A stretch of 64,000 nt of DNA from Hanamia caeni (lineage in GTDB: Bacteria > Bacteroidota > Bacteroidia > Chitinophagales > Chitinophagaceae), in assembly GCF_003721595.1 (NCBI RefSeq), contig NZ_RJJR01000004.1:124001-188000 (forward strand). The letters are read 5' to 3'. Under the pieces are notes generated by a model that saw nothing but the letters and a program-made list of their open reading frames with translations, had not been told where the DNA came from and made no database searches. How positions within the stretch are numbered: the stretch's first letter is position 1; each line of letters opens with the position of its first letter. Both the position numbers and the translations under genes were made by a program. Shown one piece after another: positions 60,732 through 64,000 of the stretch.

Positions 60732-61499
60732 TCATTTAAAAATCGGTTTTCTTTTTTCTAAAAAAGCAGTCGTTCCTTCCTTTTTGTCTTCACTCATAAA
60801 CACTTCTCCGAACAATTTTGCTTCTTCTTGAAAACCTTCTTTTTTGAAATAAAAATTTACGGCTTCAATTACTTTGGCAATGGCGATGGGCGATTTTGAA
60901 AGAATGGTTTTTAATATTTCTCTTGTTTTGGAAATTAAATTTTCAGCAGATTCCACATAATTCACAAGGCCTAAGGATTTTGCTTCATCCGCAGTAATCA
61001 TATTGCCGGTCATCATCAGTTCCATGGCTTTCCCCTTGCCTACCAACATAGTAAGGCGCTGTGTGCCGCCATAGCCGGGTATCAATCCTAGATTCACTTC
61101 CGGCTGGCCGAATTTTGCATTAGGGCTTGCCAACCTGAAATGGCATGACATTGCTAATTCACAGCCGCCACCCAGCGCAAAACCGTTGACTGCGGCAATT
61201 ACAGGCTTAGGGCAATTTTCTATTTTAAAAAAAATATCCTGTCCTTTCTTTGATAACATAGCGCCTTCTGAATCGGGAACTGAAACGAATTCAGAAATAT
61301 CAGCGCCGGCAACAAAAGCTTTTTCTCCGGCGCCCGTAATGATAACTGCTTTTATATTTTTATCACTGTAAGCCTGGTCCATCGCAGCATCCACCTCATC
61401 CAGCACGGTTTGATTTAATGCATTTAACTTATCAGGCCGGTTGATGGTAAGTGTGAGGATGTTTTCCTCCAGGTCAGTTTTTATGGTTGTAAAATTCAT
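60732..61499 (-). CDS. Enoyl-CoA hydratase/isomerase family protein
   Basis: The 255-residue crotonase-fold protein has the oxyanion segments GAGEKAFVAGADISEF and NGFALGGGCELAMSCHFRLAS. Both catalytic glutamates of a true hydratase are kept, in GGGCELAM and in GQPEVNLGLIPGYGGTQR. It hydrates enoyl-CoA in fatty-acid degradation or a related pathway. No acyl-CoA dehydrogenase or thiolase gene is adjacent. It is close to the toxin-antitoxin promoter but transcribed in the same direction as a separate gene. Confidence 0.93.
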   Translation of the reverse strand: MNFTTIKTDLEENILTLTINRPDKLNALNQTVLDEVDAAMDQAYSDKNIKAVIITGAGEKAFVAGADISEFVSVPDSEGAMLSKKGQDIFFKIENCPKPVIAAVNGFALGGGCELAMSCHFRLASPNAKFGQPEVNLGLIPGYGGTQRLTMLVGKGKAMELMMTGNMITADEAKSLGLVNYVESAENLISKTREILKTILSKSPIAIAKVIEAVNFYFKKEGFQEEAKLFGEVFMSEDKKEGTTAFLEKRKPIFK

Positions 61500-61539
61500 A
61501 TCAAATTTTTTTTTTTGAACATCCGCCAGGACGTTACGT

Positions 61540-63930
61540 TCATTTATAGCTGTGAATCTTCCAGTTTACGATGCCTTGCAAAGGATCATCTTCCAACAAA
61601 TATTTTCCATTTTTTTCTGCTACAGAAAGTGCCCGTAAAATGTTATCCGAAGGAAGGCAGACATAACCTGTGGATTGAGTTTTTCCTGAATTAAAAACTA
61701 ACAGCTCTATATTTTTCCAGTCAATATCTTTGGTGGATTGTGCCAGTTTCACTTTCGGAATCACAGCGCCATCCCGCACCAAAATTACCGCCGGGATTTT
61801 GCCACCTTTTATGTGATGCCATCCTCCGTTATACACTTCACCACTTTGATAATTGATCCAGCTGCCTTTGGGTAAATAAACATCTCTTTCATAAGTGCTG
61901 TCCTGGAAAAACGGCGCTACCAAAATATCGGAACCAAATAAATATTCATTTTCTATTAACCATGAACCGGCATCTTTCGGATATTCTACAAACAAAGCAC
62001 GAACCATTGGTAATCCAAGTTCAGTACATTGTTTGGCCTGTGCATACACGTAAGGCATCAGTTCATATTTCATGTTATCACTCAGGCGAAATTCATCCAG
62101 AAAAGTTTTTCCATAAGCCCACGGTTCTTTTGGCGGTGCGCCGTGCGCTCTTGTGTGAGAAGTAAGAAAACCAAACGGTGTCCATCGACGATATAAATCT
62201 TCAGGAGATTTCAAAACAAATCCCCCGATGTCGTGGCTCCAGAACGCAAATCCGGATAAACCAAATGACAATCCGCCACGCAAAGTTGCGAGCATAGCAG
62301 AAGAAGTATTTTCTGCATCGCCGCCCCAATGGATTGGGTAGCGCTGGCTTCCCGCCCATGCTGAACGCGCCCAGATAATATTTTCACCGGTTACTTTTTT
62401 GGTAATGTCCGCAATCGCTTTATTATACCGCAACGGATACAAATTGTGTTCATAAAAGCCGGTTCTTCCTGATGCATACATTCCAAATTCGGGTGCGGCT
62501 TCTCCAAAGTCGACTTTGATAGCTCCTACGCCCATTTTTAGCAAAGAATCAATATGCATCTGGTACCAATTTACTGCCTGCGGATTAGAAAAATCGACGA
62601 TAGCATCATCATAAGGTAAATTGCCTTTCTCATCTTTTACATACAATCTTTTCTTCACAATCTCAGGGAACAAACGGTTTTTCGGAACAAAATAAGGAAG
62701 CTGCCACAATGAAATATGAAACCCATCTTTTCCTAAATCACTAATCATTTTCTTCGGGTCTTTAAACCGGTCTTTTGAAAACTGAAAATCCGAACGCCAG
62801 TCAGTTTGAAACCAACCAACATCCAAATGAATTACATCAGCCGGCACTTTATTTTCGCGCAGCTTGGCAGCTACATCTCTCACTTCTGCTTCAGACGAAT
62901 AAGTAATGCGGCTCATCCAGAAACCAAAGCTCCACAAAGGCGGCATGGGCGATTTGCCGGTGATGTTAGTGTATTCATTTAAAATTTCTTTTGGATCACC
63001 AAGGAAAATAAATAAGTCTAACTGGTCGTCGCCGATCATCAAAGTGTTTACGCCATTATAGGCCTGGCCAAAGTCGCACGTGATGGGTGTGCTGGTATGC
63101 ATAAACATTCCATAACCATTGCTGCTCATAAAAAATGGGATGGGCTTATACATCTCGGGAGTTTGCACACCGTTTGCATCGAAAGTGCATAAAACAACCT
63201 TTTGCCCATGCTTGTTAAGTTGGGTAAAAGATTCTCCACAGCCAAAGATTTTTTCTTCCGGAGCAGCGGTAAATGAAGCGGCTATGCTTCTTGACATATC
63301 TGCAAACCTTTGCACAAAAGAGAAGGGCAGGATAGGAGTATAGCTGGCGCTGTTATCTTTTGCGTGAAAAGTTTCTGTAAGCAACTTTCCTTTTGCATCT
63401 CTTATCTCTATGTGCCACGGATGTTCACGAATAGTTACAGAACCGAAGGCGCTGGTGTAAACATATCCGCCTTCAATTTTCGTATACTTCCATGATTTAT
63501 CGGTAGCAGGTTCCTTTACAAACATCAAAGTATCTTTCTCATCTTTTACTACAAGGCCGGTGTTCATTCTTAAACGAATTGTGCGCGGGGAAACGAACTG
63601 AATGCTGAAAGGAAGCACCGGATCCTGCTGGTATTCCGACGCAGGAAAAATATTGTTTTGATAAGGTTGCAAAGCCGCCAGCTCATTGTTAAATGCCATG
63701 CGGCGCACATAATGGTTCCGTTGCCATTCAACGTTGCCACTCATGGTATTTGGGTCGAATGAAGTAAGGCTGTCGGCGAGGAAATACGCATTTTTAAAAT
63801 TGTGAAAATCAGGGCTGATGTCTATCGGCTGATTAACCAATTGGCTGGAGTGTGTTTGAGCCGCACCTTGGTTTACCACTGCAATTAAAAATAACAGGGA
63901 TGAAAAAGTTTTGAATAAAAATTTTGCCAC
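61540..63930 (-). CDS. Secreted glycoside hydrolase family 31 (alpha-xylosidase/alpha-glucosidase type)
   Basis: The 796-residue enzyme has a signal peptide (about 1-24, cleaved before QTHSS). The GH31 catalytic barrel lies at about 320-650. The nucleophile is D474 in GAIKVDFGE and the acid/base D538 in YPIHWGGDAE. The KVDFGE motif and GFWMSRITYSSEAEV resemble YicI-type alpha-xylosidases more than starch glucosidases. It would act in the periplasm on xyloglucan-like or alpha-linked oligosaccharides. A probable outer-membrane barrel gene ends just upstream, which suggests a polysaccharide utilisation locus extending beyond the window. Confidence 0.92.
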   Translation of the reverse strand: MAKFLFKTFSSLLFLIAVVNQGAAQTHSSQLVNQPIDISPDFHNFKNAYFLADSLTSFDPNTMSGNVEWQRNHYVRRMAFNNELAALQPYQNNIFPASEYQQDPVLPFSIQFVSPRTIRLRMNTGLVVKDEKDTLMFVKEPATDKSWKYTKIEGGYVYTSAFGSVTIREHPWHIEIRDAKGKLLTETFHAKDNSASYTPILPFSFVQRFADMSRSIAASFTAAPEEKIFGCGESFTQLNKHGQKVVLCTFDANGVQTPEMYKPIPFFMSSNGYGMFMHTSTPITCDFGQAYNGVNTLMIGDDQLDLFIFLGDPKEILNEYTNITGKSPMPPLWSFGFWMSRITYSSEAEVRDVAAKLRENKVPADVIHLDVGWFQTDWRSDFQFSKDRFKDPKKMISDLGKDGFHISLWQLPYFVPKNRLFPEIVKKRLYVKDEKGNLPYDDAIVDFSNPQAVNWYQMHIDSLLKMGVGAIKVDFGEAAPEFGMYASGRTGFYEHNLYPLRYNKAIADITKKVTGENIIWARSAWAGSQRYPIHWGGDAENTSSAMLATLRGGLSFGLSGFAFWSHDIGGFVLKSPEDLYRRWTPFGFLTSHTRAHGAPPKEPWAYGKTFLDEFRLSDNMKYELMPYVYAQAKQCTELGLPMVRALFVEYPKDAGSWLIENEYLFGSDILVAPFFQDSTYERDVYLPKGSWINYQSGEVYNGGWHHIKGGKIPAVILVRDGAVIPKVKLAQSTKDIDWKNIELLVFNSGKTQSTGYVCLPSDNILRALSVAEKNGKYLLEDDPLQGIVNWKIHSYK

Positions 63931-63945
63931 TATAAAAATTTTGTA

Positions 63946-64000
63946 TTAGAAATCAAAATAGATGTTCAGCCTGAAAGATACAACAGCAATTGAAGTTTCA
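63946..64000 (-). CDS. C-terminal end of a probable outer-membrane beta-barrel protein (partial)
   Basis: The frame ends with VVSFRLNIYFDF and TAA (63946-63948). Alternating hydrophobic residues and a terminal phenylalanine are the mark of the last beta-strand of an outer-membrane barrel. Only 17 complete codons are in the window, so this could be a TonB-dependent/SusC-like receptor or another barrel. It precedes the GH31 gene by 15 nt and probably belongs to the same operon. Confidence 0.4.
   Translation of the reverse strand, partial: ETSIAVVSFRLNIYFDF

Noticed and set aside
1..64000. CRISPR array, prophage or insertion sequence
   Set aside because: No regularly spaced repeats, transposase, integrase or phage structural genes were seen.

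Overview
The window comes from an AT-rich chromosome of the phylum Bacteroidota, most like a Chitinophagaceae or Sphingobacteriia-type bacterium. The evidence is a gliding/type IX secretion gene set (gldF, gldG, a PorU-like C25 sortase with a PorV-like partner, and a secreted protein with a type IX sorting tail), a MurF-alanine racemase fusion, a fused alpha/beta 2-oxoacid dehydrogenase E1, a DAHP synthase-chorismate mutase fusion, DUF1573 proteins, and many copies of the Bacteroidota promoter -7 element TAnnTTTG. In the two best cases this element follows a TTTG -33 box at exactly 19 nt. I see no prophage, insertion sequence or CRISPR array. The region looks like ordinary chromosome with a few accessory items.

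Layout. 1-4.1 kb: a sialidase-type gene (cut by the window edge) diverges from an N-acetylneuraminate lyase-like aldolase, a DUF3748/YidR-like secreted protein and a convergent AraC-type regulator, so this is probably a small sugar-acid/sialic-acid locus. 4.4-6.6 kb: a membrane TPR-like protein, an RsmI-like methyltransferase and a 3-methyladenine glycosylase, with a repeat-bearing intergenic element. 6.8-13.4 kb: a six-gene aromatic amino acid operon (pheA, aminotransferase, tyrA, DAHP synthase/chorismate mutase, aroB, aroA). It is preceded by a Phe/Tyr-rich leader peptide and mutually exclusive hairpins, which form a classical transcription attenuator. 13.6-26 kb: der, a YeeE/YedE pair, two orphan histidine kinases flanking a degenerate membrane-anchored N6-methylase-like protein and an ArsB/NhaD-type permease, then a ClC channel whose start codon is unclear. 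25.8-26.8 kb is gene-free apart from a possible small RNA.

26.8-40 kb: two DUF1573 secreted proteins, the E1 fusion, a YpdA-like reductase, the PorU/PorV-like pair, tyrS and a Tat-exported TIM-barrel protein. 40.6-47.4 kb: tRNA-Gln(UUG), a ScyD/ScyE-like lipoprotein, a deaminase, two Nudix proteins (one a regulator) and an iron-sulfur pair (cysteine desulfurase and IscA-like). 47.6-55.6 kb: gldF-gldG, a TerC-like protein overlapping murF-alr, and a tandem pair of lspA genes. 55.7-64 kb: a type IX cargo protein, fumC, a HigBA toxin-antitoxin pair with a perfect palindromic operator, an enoyl-CoA hydratase, a GH31 glycosidase, and the last codons of a probable outer-membrane barrel gene.

Most notable for follow-up are the Phe/Tyr attenuator, the catalytically broken and membrane-tethered DNA methylase homologue, the ClC gene lacking a canonical start, the tandem lspA genes, and a dispersed AT-rich repeat with at least six copies in intergenic regions. 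All functional calls rest on reading the sequence; no database search was run.
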